Source: Nakaseomyces glabratus (taxonomy: Eukaryota; Ascomycota; Saccharomycetes; Saccharomycetales; Saccharomycetaceae). From it: DNA of 64,000 nt. The translations under genes and the position numbers were made by a program. Below are positions 1 to 10,527 of the stretch, piece by piece (position 1 is the stretch's first letter; each line of letters starts with the position of its first letter). The stretch is taken from positions 372,001-436,000 of the forward strand of contig NC_088959.1 in NCBI RefSeq assembly GCF_010111755.1, in the 5' to 3' direction. Under the pieces are notes generated by a model that did no database searches, was not told where the DNA came from, and saw only the letters and a list, made by a program, of their open reading frames with translations.

Positions 1-2370
1 TCTATTTGCACCAATTAAATTGATACCACATCCACCAGCTTTAGAACTTAGTAAAAATATAAATTCTTGCCCCTCAGGATCATTGAATCGATCAACTAAT
101 TTCTGACGTTTATTTATAGACATCGTTCCATCCAATCTTACAGATGCGTAGTGACGATTTCTACACATTCTCTCAATTAAATCCAAAGTCTGAGTATAAT
201 TAGAAATTAATACAATTTTATCATCAGATTCTGTCTTAATTTTATGAAGAAAGCGCTCTAAAATTGCAAATTTACCAGAAAACTGTGTTTGAACATCCCT
301 ACTTTTCCCAGTCGGGATGCTATAATCGTCAGGAATATCCAAGTCGTTATAATTGTCTAACTCTTCATCTAATTTTATAAGGTCAGGATGATTACACAGT
401 TTTTTAAGAACACCAATCGCCTTTAGTGGCTGTGATCCACCATCCCCTTTAACAACCTTTTTAATATCCCTGGACTTAATCAACATATTATAAACTTGTT
501 TCTGGAAAGGCGTTAGATTTACAAATATCACATGCTCATATTTACATGGTAGATATTTGGACAAAATATCATTTGTTCTCCTGATAATAAACTTTGAAAC
601 AATGTTCGATAGTAATTGAAGCTTCTGTTCACCACTCTTCACATCATTATCCGTAGCATCGGCATCACGACTTCTGAGAATCGGTATCTCGAAATTTCTT
701 CTAAATTCATTTCTTGTGCCTAACAATCCCGGATTGGAAAAGTTTAAAAGAGCAAAATATTCTGATAAATCGTTCTGTATGGGTGTACCTGATAGAATGA
801 CTCTTCTAGGACAGTTTATACTATCAAGAGCTGTAAAGGTTAAAGAATCTCCATTCTTCAGACGATGACCTTCATCGGCTAGCAATAGACCAACTTCAGT
901 ATTTTGCAATTGTTTGACATTTCTCCTCAATGTATCATATGAAATTATAAGAACTGGTTTCACAATGTTTCTTCCTTGCGCCTGCGCCCAGTTTTTAATA
1001 GCCTCTGCCACACTAGTGGCACCAGAGGCTAAGGAAGATTTTTTTCCATCAACAGCCAAGGGTGAAAGTGTATTAGGACCTAGCCACTTTACTAATTCAT
1101 TAGCCCAGTTATTGACTAGAGAAGAAGGACATACAATAATACACTTACTGATCAATCGCTTTCCTTGAGGTCCCTGACGCAAAAGTGTCCACATCAAAGC
1201 AATACATTGTAGAGTTTTCCCTAGACCCATTTCATCAGCCATGATACAACCATAAGCACCTCTATTATTTGATTGCGACTTTTTTAATGCTTCCAAAAAG
1301 TCATTCTCACTTTGTTGTTTCTTAGTAATGGTCTTTTTCTGCTTTTTTGATTTAACGTTCTTTTTAGCGTTCTGTATAGCGTTACCTGCCTCATCATTAT
1401 TCGCTTCACTATTGTCATGGGCTCCACCGCCATCAATTGGTGATACTTCTTTGCTGCATACATCATCATCAGAGCATTCAAGAAAATTGATATTTGAACT
1501 TTGGCTAGCCAATTGCTGATCAAGAAAGTCTTTCATTACCAGCCCTGTCACACAACGATAAAGAAATTTGACACCTTCAACTTGATGTGGTCTTAAGATT
1601 TTTGCCAGCTTAGGGTCAATAACGACTGGAACATTAGCAAACTTCTTTTTCATAGATTCAGTTGGATTGAAAGGAGAGTTTCCTAAAAGCTCTTGCAATG
1701 TTTTATTTTTTACACCATTGGACAATATCTTAGGGTGCTTATATTTAGATTTTTCTGCCTCTGCTTCTTGGGCATTTTGATCTTCTGAGCTCTGTACATT
1801 CTGTACAGTCTCAGTATCATCCTGAATAATCATTTCCCCATCAACGGAGGGATCGTAAAGTACAATTGCAAATTCGTCTGTGGGATCATGCAACGGCCTA
1901 GGCTCAGGAATCACCTTCACTTTAGTGCCTAGCGTTAATGGCAGGCTGTGTCTCTGTACGTAGCCCTTAATCGGTACATGAAAGGACTTTTTTAATGTAA
2001 CCTCGATTGTGTCAAGTCTTGTTGGATCCTCCATTAATCTACGAGCGCTCAGAGCATCAACTCTTCTTTTTTTGATAACACGTTCTCCTAACTCATCGTA
2101 AATATTTTCTTTACCATCAACCTCATCCTTACTATCAACATCCAGTCCTGCATAGGAAACGGTTTGAGATCTTTGTCTCAGTTGCCGCTGCCGACTAAGA
2201 TCAGAATTAGCCGGAACTGTCTGACTCCTTTGTGACTTTACTGGGACTTTGAATGGCTTAGTTAGTTTTGATATTGACTCATCGACATTAATCGGCCTTG
2301 GCACAAGACGTGGTCTTTCTCCCGCACCAATACCATTAGGCGGTCTATCGGGTAACCTTCTTCTAGCCAT
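1..2370 (-). CDS. RAD54: Rad54 DNA translocase, N-terminal 790 residues (cut by window edge)
   Basis: Snf2-family dsDNA translocase that works with Rad51 in homologous recombination. The frame is open from the ATG at 2370 to the window edge and starts MARRRLPDRPPNGIGAGER, essentially identical to S. cerevisiae Rad54. Visible motifs are the Walker A segment DEMGLGKT (about residues 379-387), the DEGHRLKN Walker B/II segment (about 497-504), SGTPIQND (motif III) and the helicase C part up to GGCGINLIGANR at the very edge. About 110 C-terminal residues are expected to lie outside the window (the S. cerevisiae protein is 898 aa). The N-terminal 250 residues are basic and poorly conserved, as is usual in the family. 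The gene is transcribed away from SUT1, and the 4.9-kb region to its right holds both promoters. Confidence 0.97.
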   Translation of the reverse strand, partial: MARRRLPDRPPNGIGAGERPRLVPRPINVDESISKLTKPFKVPVKSQRSQTVPANSDLSRQRQLRQRSQTVSYAGLDVDSKDEVDGKENIYDELGERVIKKRRVDALSARRLMEDPTRLDTIEVTLKKSFHVPIKGYVQRHSLPLTLGTKVKVIPEPRPLHDPTDEFAIVLYDPSVDGEMIIQDDTETVQNVQSSEDQNAQEAEAEKSKYKHPKILSNGVKNKTLQELLGNSPFNPTESMKKKFANVPVVIDPKLAKILRPHQVEGVKFLYRCVTGLVMKDFLDQQLASQSSNINFLECSDDDVCSKEVSPIDGGGAHDNSEANNDEAGNAIQNAKKNVKSKKQKKTITKKQQSENDFLEALKKSQSNNRGAYGCIMADEMGLGKTLQCIALMWTLLRQGPQGKRLISKCIIVCPSSLVNNWANELVKWLGPNTLSPLAVDGKKSSLASGATSVAEAIKNWAQAQGRNIVKPVLIISYDTLRRNVKQLQNTEVGLLLADEGHRLKNGDSLTFTALDSINCPRRVILSGTPIQNDLSEYFALLNFSNPGLLGTRNEFRRNFEIPILRSRDADATDNDVKSGEQKLQLLSNIVSKFIIRRTNDILSKYLPCKYEHVIFVNLTPFQKQVYNMLIKSRDIKKVVKGDGGSQPLKAIGVLKKLCNHPDLIKLDEELDNYNDLDIPDDYSIPTGKSRDVQTQFSGKFAILERFLHKIKTESDDKIVLISNYTQTLDLIERMCRNRHYASVRLDGTMSINKRQKLVDRFNDPEGQEFIFLLSSKAGGCGINLIGANR

Positions 2371-5300
2371 CTGAAATTATGCCTTCTTTAATTCTATTAC
2401 CTTTGTATCCAAAGTCTTTGCGAATTATTTTTGCGAAGAGTATATTTGTTAAAAGCCTTTGCAGTGGCAAAGCTTCAAAGACTGAAGTGTGTATTCTTTG
2501 ATTAGTCGTCGTCCACTGCACTCAAGAAACGCAAGACTATTACTAAAGCAAATCTAGATTATAATCCTGTATGTAGGCTATACATTAATACTTTTTCAGT
2601 ATGCCATGGCAAATCGAGAGAATTTTCATATGTTTATAATTTACCCGATATTGATGTTATTGAGACACGAAAAAGGAAAATTTGGTTTCGTGTCGCACAT
2701 TAAAATAACATTCACATGATGAAAGGTTCTTGTCAAACACTTAGCAATTGGGATTATATAGCAACTAATAGGGCTTTATCTATTGTCTCGGTGAATCAGT
2801 TTTGCAGCACTACATACAAGACAGAAATATTATGTGAAGTTGTTCCCAATCTTGATTATTGAGTAAAGACAGTAGTAATACACAGCATATTAATCCATCA
2901 ACTAACTGAAACCCACCATTATCACATTGACGTCCTAAAAGTTTCACACACAATACAAAGCGTTGCACTATGCTCTTATGAAACAGACTTTTTTTATACA
3001 AGAAATATTTATAGACTAAGAAATATAGAACTATTAGTAGACATGTTTTAATTACCCGTTTTACTACAAGGATGTTTTGACATGCTAGCTAATCTCAGAA
3101 TTTACAATACAAAAAATATAAAGAACAAGCGGCTGCTAGGGTGTGCATTTATTCTAACCGGTGAAACATGAAGCGGTTCATAATCACATACCAGACTAAA
3201 GCAGCAACTCATACATCAGTATGCGATCTACCACGTCATATGTGCAGTAAACTACAATTTTAGCACATTATTATCACTCCAGTGAATACGGATAGGAATG
3301 CCTTTGTTGTCTTGTTTCCCATTTATTTGAAGTAATGTATATGCTTTAACTTGTTTACGGCTTTAACTTGAAACGTAGAAGAGAGAGATGCTGAATATTT
3401 CACACATACCATTATCTGGAAAAATATGGCCCCGCTATTGTTATATAGTCACTTCTTGGCTTAGTCCTGTGAGCAAATACATCTACGTGGTTAAAATGCA
3501 AGTAAGAAATGACTGAGTCAGTAGTACTATATGTGGCTACTTAACTATCTCAAATGATCAAAAAGAAGAAATGAAATGACATGATATAACCGTTGCTGAT
3601 ACGATAAGGGACAAATCTGTTTTATGTCCGCCTGTGTTCATCCGTTAGAGTGCAGCCATATTGCCGCTTTCTCTGTTTCAGAAAGAGGTGACAAGGGGGC
3701 GACTACAACATTATCTTCCGTGTGTACTCTCTGTTAGTCAAAGCAATCCGGCGTAGTTTTTATTTTTTTTTGGTAGTCTACTTCTAATCGTAGAAGTTAG
3801 ACTCCTGCGTAATGCGGAATTCGGCAGTTAAACATCTCCGGAATTGTATGTACTTGCTTCTCTCTCACATGTAACATATTGCCATCCTCCCACTCCTATT
3901 TACCAGTTGCGTTATACCATTTGGTTTTCACCCAGTTGACGAACATTTGCCGGAGCCAAACTAGGAAAGTGTCACAAAGCATCAAACAGTACTTTAGATG
4001 CCTATCTTAGTCCATTCCCTACTTTGTCTAACAGCCTACGAAGTTTTTCCGAAGTTAGATATTTTCGCAGAAAAGGGATCCACTGGGGGGAAGAAGTACA
4101 TGTGGTAACAATCAAGATCTCACAGAAAGCCTCTTACAAGGCACTTAATGGATCGCCCATACACGCACCCTTTTCTGCTTACCCTTCTGTGCAATTATCT
4201 CTCAGTGCTCGAAATTCCTTCGATAGATTTAGTGCACAGTAAACTAGTCCGGATAAATTCTTACCTCATCACATGCGACTTCCATCCTCCCTTCCCATTA
4301 TGCAAGTATCAGTGAAGTTCTACCGTGGAACACCAGTACAGGGTGTGGTGTTGCGCTACGGTGGCCTCTAAGTGTGTTATGAGCGTTGCGGGTTTTTTTG
4401 TAAATTTTTTTCTATCGCTGATCCGTCTGTGTGTTCTCAGGGACGGATTCTCGATCGAAGGGTCCGCTGCAACTATTTTCTCACAAGCCATTCCCCGAAT
4501 TTGAAACTTTTCTAAGCTCGGATTTATCTCCCTTACTCAATGAGTGGCTCCTGTGATTGAAATATGGTGGGGGAGAGATCAAGCTTAGAACTGAGCTATT
4601 TCAAACACCGAGTAAACAATAACGTCATTTGTGTAACGCTTGTTTCCATCGACCCATCCCGCAAAGGTAATCCCACCGTGACACGCTATTGTGTTGAAGA
4701 TATATAGCTATACGTAATCTTAAAATACCGTAGTCTAATACCTATACAATGCTCAGTTATACTGCTCTTAAAAGTAGGGAGACCAAGGAGACGCTATACA
4801 AGATGTTCTTATTTCTTACATTTTATGCCTCAGATACATTGGGCTCCTCCGTTCCTTGCTGAACTCCTTTTCGGAAGCAATACCGAGACTAAGATACAGG
4901 TACTAGTCTTAAAGTCAACCGAAGAGACTGTATTCGTTGTAGTCCATCCGGAAAACTTACACATCATTGTAATCACCTACAAACTTCATTTCCTGTGTCC
5001 TAAAGAGGACAACTCTCCTTACTTTTGTTTATTTTTTGCCACCAATCCATTTGTAATACCGAGCCTCCACCCATTCCATTAACCAATTGTAAGCCGAGAA
5101 GAATAAATGTTCTTGAGTGACGTTAAACTGGTAAAACTTTTGGCAAGCTATTCTTTCCATGGGAGGGAATAGCTAACTTCCCCAGAATACTACTGGGTCG
5201 CTAGGGTCTGAATCTAGGGACCAAGCTTGTACATAGCTTTTAGAGCAATCACATACATCCGAGAGAAAATGGTCTACGGAGTTTTCTGGTTTTACGAGAA

Positions 5301-7251
5301 ATAGGCAGTTAAAGAAACCTTCTCGTTATTGCGTCTACAATTTCTTTTTCAATAACAATTTCGGATTCAGTAGTGCAAAATCCGATGGCTATTTTAGTAG
5401 CCCCTGGTTCTCTGCGGCCGTGCCAGTGCGTCTCCTTTTTATTTTTAATTCTTATCATTCCTTCCCCTCCCCCATAACTCCATTGAGAAACGGACGCATG
5501 AAAGCCACACGACATGTAATGAGACATCAGCTGCACACGATTTGTGCAGGGTTCTCTTGTAATTGAAGTGTTGTGATTCTATAATCCCTCAATTTTCCGT
5601 TTCCATTTCCATAGCTGCTACGAGAGAAATCTCGGAGCACCAGTTATGAAAGACAATGAGGTGGACAGAATTCCTCAATCCTCCGCAGAGAAAAGGACCT
5701 TCGGATTTTTAACTGAGAGTAGCTCTACCTATTATTAATCAAACAATACGTTTTATTTTTTCCTTATGGTGGCACTCTTTGCCCTGCACAGAAAAAGGAA
5801 TCTAAGAATATTCTCAGCATGGAGCTTCTCCGCTGTTTCCCCTGTGGTAGGTAAAGGTGAAGAAAAAAGGATTTACCACCCGGCTCTTGTTCTTCCTAGA
5901 CAAAGCTGCATTGTCTAAACCCCCCCAGTCTAAGAGATCAAGATTAACTCCCGCACCGTTCAGAACAAGTCGTACAACTACTCCTGGATCTTGGTCCCAC
6001 TCTAATTTGCAGCTGATAGACCCTACGTCCAGAAAAAAAAAGAAATTTTGTCTGGCGCCTTCTGCTCTTCGGACCCCTCCTTCCAACTGCAACCCTTTAT
6101 CTCCTGTCTCCTTTTTCTGTTCCAGAGTTCCCGTGGACAGACTGGCGTACAGACGCGCGGAGAGACTGGTGGACATCCATTAGCAGACAAGGACAGATAA
6201 ACAATCAGAGCCCAGCGGGAGACACATCCACACAGAAATCTGGCAGGCCACCATGATTATGGAACACTGCCTTGAAGTGAACAAAAAGGAAAGGAAAACC
6301 GTCAATTAGATCGATTGACCCGACTCAGAACCACACGTACATCACCGGAATTAGATGTCTTTCTTGCGGGACGGATAGAACAGTTTGGTATTTCTATTGT
6401 CTTAGAGCTTCTTTTCTCTGCGTTAATTTCACTTGTTTCGGAATAAGAGCAAATTATGTGTATTGTGCACTTTCTTTTATCTCTCAATACTGACAAAGGA
6501 ATCGAAGGTTAGGGACCTTAGGGAAAGCCTCGAAAAATGAAATCCCAAGAAGAAAAACCATGGAAGCTTACATTCGGCCGTTGTTTCTTCGTGGGACCTT
6601 TATTTTTATCAAACAGAAAATAGAAAAAAACAAAAATCGAAGCTTACTATTTACTATACTATCCTGTCTCGAGGAATAAAGTTATTCCGTGAAGGCTATT
6701 CTCCAGGATTGCTATTATGAAATGAGGGACAAGACAGAAGACATCGAACTTGGAAAATGGAGCACAATGTGTGGAAATTTACTGAGAAAGAAATTGTAAA
6801 AACAAAATTCTGTAAAAGCACAATAAATTAATGTGGGATTTGATGGATCCATTAGGGATTATAGTTCCTTCCCCCACTATCCGGACAAGTGAGATATTTG
6901 GATAATCTCTCTTTCACATCTGTAAAAATTGTCATATATATACTAGTCTGCTTTTCATGAATTTTCCGTAAAATCTCAAAGCATAGGTAATATCCCTTTT
7001 TTTCCCGCTGACTTCTCAAACACACACTGTAAGATCAGCCTTCATTGAATAGTTTTATAACTCCTTTTGCCAAACTAAATATACTTACAGTTAATAACAC
7101 AGCCAATCAAGGATATCTTCCCCGTGCTACATTTCATTATTCCTATTTGGCAATCACAAGTACGAACAGGCAAAATAATTTTGCTATTTCCACATTCAGA
7201 AAAACTGCTAGAAGTATTGTAATCAAGTTTGATTTATTTCAATACAGCAAA
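2371..7251. other. 4.9-kb intergenic region between RAD54 and SUT1
   Basis: No convincing coding region: the longest open frames (for example the overlapping pair at 5814-6183 on opposite strands) resemble no protein I know. It is the divergent promoter region of RAD54 and SUT1. Visible elements are T/A homopolymer tracts near 3763, a CCCCT stress-element core at 5464-5468, a run of seven C at 5920-5926, a nested inverted repeat at 6661-6709 and a TATATATA box at 6935-6942, about 310 nt before the SUT1 ATG. Long upstream regions before transcription-factor genes are common in this clade. An unrecognised non-coding RNA cannot be excluded. Confidence 0.6.
6935..6942 (+). promoter_or_regulatory. 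SUT1 TATA box candidate
   Basis: TATATATA lies about 310 nt upstream of the SUT1 ATG, in the A/T-rich end of the long intergenic region. It is the clearest TATA element near the gene, so the mRNA leader would be roughly 200-260 nt. Start-site data are not available here. Confidence 0.4.
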
Positions 7252-8325
7252 ATGGCCTTATCAGCTAGCTTTACCATTATCAATCGCGATACATCGCTAC
7301 CTCCGCTATTACTTCCAAATGTCAACAGCTCTAACAACTTTAATAACCCAAATTACCACGATGGAGGCTACGAGAGCCAGAAGTTGATGGCATTACATGG
7401 CAATAACCAATTCCTATCGCCTCCAATGCCACCTCAACTCATTAAAAACGTTAACATTCACTCATCATCCAACTCCTTTACTGGTTTAACTGATCCCATC
7501 TCAAACTCCTCATCAGTGACTTCATTGTCACCTTCTCCTTCAATTTCTCCAAGTGGTTCTATATCTTTGCCAACCCCATCGAATGGTTCGGCATCAATCA
7601 ACTCAACATTAGATGACCTTGCATCTTTGGCCGCTAAGAATACAAGATCAGGACCTAAGTCCAAACGCTCCTCAAAGGGTAAGCTGACGAAGAACAACAG
7701 CCGCGGTAGAGGTAAGAATAACGCCGCCGCTCATCACATCGCCAAGAGACAAAGAGTTGGCCCAAGTTGTGACAAGTGTAGAGTAAAGAAGATAAAATGT
7801 AATGCTACCTCTAACATTCTAGTACAGGATTTAGACATTGTAAGCTTATTTTCTACTAAATTGCATTACGAATTTAGCCCCGAGGAGATTCTGAATGAAA
7901 ACTCTGAGGTTAATCAGTACATGAGGAGAAAGCATATTATAGATGCTCCAAGCATTCAGAATCTGAAAGAGTGCATACGGAAGAATCAAAACCCACAAAA
8001 TAAGACCTTAGTTAAACACATAGACAAACTGATAATCTTTCAACCATGCGACTCTTGCCAGAAGAAGAAGAACAATTTGCTCATAACAGCAAATTCTACA
8101 CCTATAGAGATAAGACAGAATCCTAAATTTCAGAAAACTCACGAATTGCTTATCTCTCATTGCAACTGTACATTTTCTAAGGGGTTTACAAGAAGTGATA
8201 TTAGCATATACACTAAAATAACATATCACCAGAAAAAGGGTAAGTCTATCGGTTTTATGCATGAGGATGCAGGATCTTCCATTTACAACATGACAACCGC
8301 GGACTACTTTGCTGCTTCTTTATAA
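7252..8325 (+). CDS. SUT1: Sut1-like Zn(II)2Cys6 transcription factor
   Basis: Predicted nuclear regulator of sterol uptake, hypoxic and morphogenetic genes, 357 aa. I start it at the ATG at 7252 (MALSASFTIINRDTSLPPLLLPN), which matches the family N-terminus. The frame is open further upstream to 7045, but only from a TTG. A Ser/Pro/Asn-rich region (about 20-130) is followed by a basic segment (about 140-170). The zinc cluster is split: C173-X2-C176-X6-C183, then about 82 residues, then C266-X2-C269 and C304/C306 before GFTRSDI. A long spacer between cluster halves is, as far as I recall, typical of Sut1/Sut2. It sits between RAD54 and YIP5 as in S. cerevisiae and has an unusually long upstream region. 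Confidence 0.9.
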   Translation: MALSASFTIINRDTSLPPLLLPNVNSSNNFNNPNYHDGGYESQKLMALHGNNQFLSPPMPPQLIKNVNIHSSSNSFTGLTDPISNSSSVTSLSPSPSISPSGSISLPTPSNGSASINSTLDDLASLAAKNTRSGPKSKRSSKGKLTKNNSRGRGKNNAAAHHIAKRQRVGPSCDKCRVKKIKCNATSNILVQDLDIVSLFSTKLHYEFSPEEILNENSEVNQYMRRKHIIDAPSIQNLKECIRKNQNPQNKTLVKHIDKLIIFQPCDSCQKKKNNLLITANSTPIEIRQNPKFQKTHELLISHCNCTFSKGFTRSDISIYTKITYHQKKGKSIGFMHEDAGSSIYNMTTADYFAASL

Positions 8326-8832
8326 TATCACAAGGCAATGCAACCTACAAGTTCATCTTGTAGTAGGTCAATAACCTTGTCATATCACGTCTTTCATTTA
8401 TTCATTTCCTAGTTCCTTTTTTTTTTATTTCAAATCTCTAGTCCAATCAGTTTAGCATTTTAGTGCATGCATTTAAAAGGGATTACTTCACAAGCAAGCA
8501 TACACAAGCATAACTATATTTGCCTTGTTTGATTTTTTTCAATCTTTTGTTTCAAATCCAGACTTTTTTTGGACTACTGGTTTATTATGCTAAGGAACAA
8601 TTACGACTTTTATTTATGCCTTCCTTTGATTTAGCAGATACTGCTTTGTCTTTGGTAACGCATTACATTCTTTTTTATTTTTAATTTTCAGTTTTGTATA
8701 TATGTTATAGAATTTTAATGAAATCTTATCTACGACTAATTGTTCCATATCACAAATTAAAATCACCACTTGTTTCAATAAGTCTAGCTCTAGTGAAATA
8801 GCATGTTCAACAGTATTTACAAATTCTACACA
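8326..8832. other. Convergent 3' region of SUT1 and YIP5
   Basis: A/T-rich, with several long T runs on the plus strand (around 8417 and 8536) as expected for yeast 3'-end formation signals. It must hold the terminators of both convergent genes. No gene seen. Confidence 0.5.
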
Positions 8833-9837
8833 CTATATGAGTATTAAGATCCCATAAATCAACCAAAATACAATAAGTAGAAACAAAACAACCACAAATG
8901 GTACTTTGTAAATCTCTTTAAAAAGTTCTGAAGTTGGAACGACCTTATTTTGTATCCTATACATGCTCTCTCTTAAAATGTAGAAAAAGACTGGAATCAA
9001 TCCCAAACCAAATATAATGAATTCCAACCATTTAGTAGATCTTGCAACTGGTTGACTGAACCCTTCTAAAACTCCTAATATGACACTAATAGAAACCCAT
9101 ATCAAATTCGAGTAACCATATATCGAGATGAGCTCATACCTCGACTTCATTTTCATACCATCGTAATGATTTTGAAACCCTCTGTAAATAAGCAAAGGAG
9201 AGATGAAAGTATGCGCATAGTACAACCAAATCGAGTGAATTAGGTTCACAAATTGTTTCTCCCAAAATGTGCTTGGAAGGTAGGATCCATCTTCGGCAGC
9301 TTGCCTGGGAACACCCAAGACCAAACCATCTTTAACTATTTCAACCAATGTAACCACCACAAATTTGGCCATGACCGCTGTCGCGGTAATCCACACGGGA
9401 CCATATAAGTCACTTAAAACACTGGCTTCATCCTCGTCCTCGTCATCGATTTCGAAGTTCTGCTCTTCTGGGTCTCTGCTGTCCTGGTAAAAAGATCTCG
9501 GGTACATAATTCTCTTCTTCAAACCTTCATTACTTAATTGAAAGTAACGTGAATAGTAATTGAGTAATCCAGGTGGTAACTTCCCTTGTGGAATAGATCC
9601 ATCTCTATCAGGTGCAACCCTTTGTGGTTCCAAAGCAATTGTGTTATCATATGCTGGGGGCAAGTCATTCACTGTTTTACCAGATTCATCGCCCATAATA
9701 TTGTCTCCTGTCCCAGAACCATATTTATTATGGCTCGTATTTGCATGCTCTTCGAAAGGATTAGGCTCTGAAATGAAGTCATCTACACCGTCCATACCAT
9801 CATCGATATCAAACAGTCGATCGCTATCACTCATCAT
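8833..9837 (-). CDS. YIP5: Yip5-like Rab-interacting Golgi membrane protein
   Basis: Yip1-domain protein of Golgi/ER vesicles that interacts with prenylated Rab GTPases such as Ypt1 and Ypt31, 334 aa. The N-terminus (DIDDGMDGVDDFISEPNPFEEH) matches the Yip5 family opening, with its acidic DIDD and EPNPF motifs. The conserved GLLNYYSRYFQ segment precedes an acidic stretch (about 122-140), and from about residue 145 there are five hydrophobic segments with the Yip1-domain core DLYGPVWI and SIYGYSNLIW. Two ATG codons in tandem (9837 and 9834) can start it; either gives the same protein bar one Met. It converges on SUT1 as in S. cerevisiae. Confidence 0.92.
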   Translation of the reverse strand: MMSDSDRLFDIDDGMDGVDDFISEPNPFEEHANTSHNKYGSGTGDNIMGDESGKTVNDLPPAYDNTIALEPQRVAPDRDGSIPQGKLPPGLLNYYSRYFQLSNEGLKKRIMYPRSFYQDSRDPEEQNFEIDDEDEDEASVLSDLYGPVWITATAVMAKFVVVTLVEIVKDGLVLGVPRQAAEDGSYLPSTFWEKQFVNLIHSIWLYYAHTFISPLLIYRGFQNHYDGMKMKSRYELISIYGYSNLIWVSISVILGVLEGFSQPVARSTKWLEFIIFGLGLIPVFFYILRESMYRIQNKVVPTSELFKEIYKVPFVVVLFLLIVFWLIYGILILI

Positions 9838-10527
9838 TAACTGTATTGGATATTCCCTTCTCCGTCTCTTTCTTTTGTAGTTACTCTACTTCGCATTATA
9901 TAAAGGGACAATTACTCTTAGAACTAGTAGTCCTTATAACAATTGTAGTTGTGAGGGTCGTGAATCCCCTTCTCACACAGAATGGCTTGCTACGCTTCCG
10001 TCCTCCAACAAATAACGTGCTAAGCTACAAGTACAGGTTAGATAGTTTACACTACATATTCCAACACTGCCATCATCAACATGTTCAGAGACAGTTGGTG
10101 ACATCAGAGCATAACAAGACGCTGATACCCAAACCTTACACCACACAAATATATAAGTTGATTTGGAACCAAGCTGTAAGTTACTATTACTATCTGAAAG
10201 AACTACCACTTCATTTTTCACAAGCTTACTGGGATTATAATCGCCTTTGATTACAGAAGGCTACGTACATCAGGATCCGAATATTTTTTCAGAAATTTCT
10301 GCAAAAATCCAAATTGGCAAGCTCATCGCACAAAGATAATCGATGAGGTCTGGAATTCTAATAGTAAGTTCGTGAAGTTACAAAGCAAGCCTGGGGTGTC
10401 TCATTGCTTACACTTTGAAATGACACCTATTTAATAAGATTAGTATTTTCTTTTAATTAAAAAAAGAGGTGAAACTCGCTGGATCATAATCTTGCATCAT
10501 TTTAGGTACAGGGATACATTCTCTTTT
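9838..10527. promoter_or_regulatory. Divergent promoter region of YIP5 and SUA5
   Basis: About 690 bp between two genes transcribed apart. A 134-codon open frame at 9846-10250 begins at TTG and has no recognisable protein features, so I treat the stretch as non-coding. An A-tract followed by a purine-rich segment at 10457-10470 precedes the SUA5 starts. Confidence 0.55.

Noticed and set aside
5035..5043. TTTGCCACC, the complement of the Rpn4 (PACE) site
   Set aside because: An exact match, but more than 2 kb from either flanking gene; one 9-mer in a 4.9-kb gap is compatible with chance.
5814..6183. Overlapping 120- and 108-codon frames on opposite strands
   Set aside because: Neither resembles a known protein, composition is low-complexity, and sense/antisense pairs of this kind arise by chance.
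7045..7251. N-terminal extension of the SUT1 frame
   Set aside because: It begins at TTG and has no ATG before 7252, where the family-like N-terminus starts. The same reasoning removed TTG-start extensions of the LCB3-like gene (to 18072), BUD14 (from 26820) and TCM62 (from 39520).
9846..10250. 134-codon open frame upstream of SUA5
   Set aside because: It starts at TTG next to the YIP5 ATG, has no domain-like features and lies in a divergent promoter.
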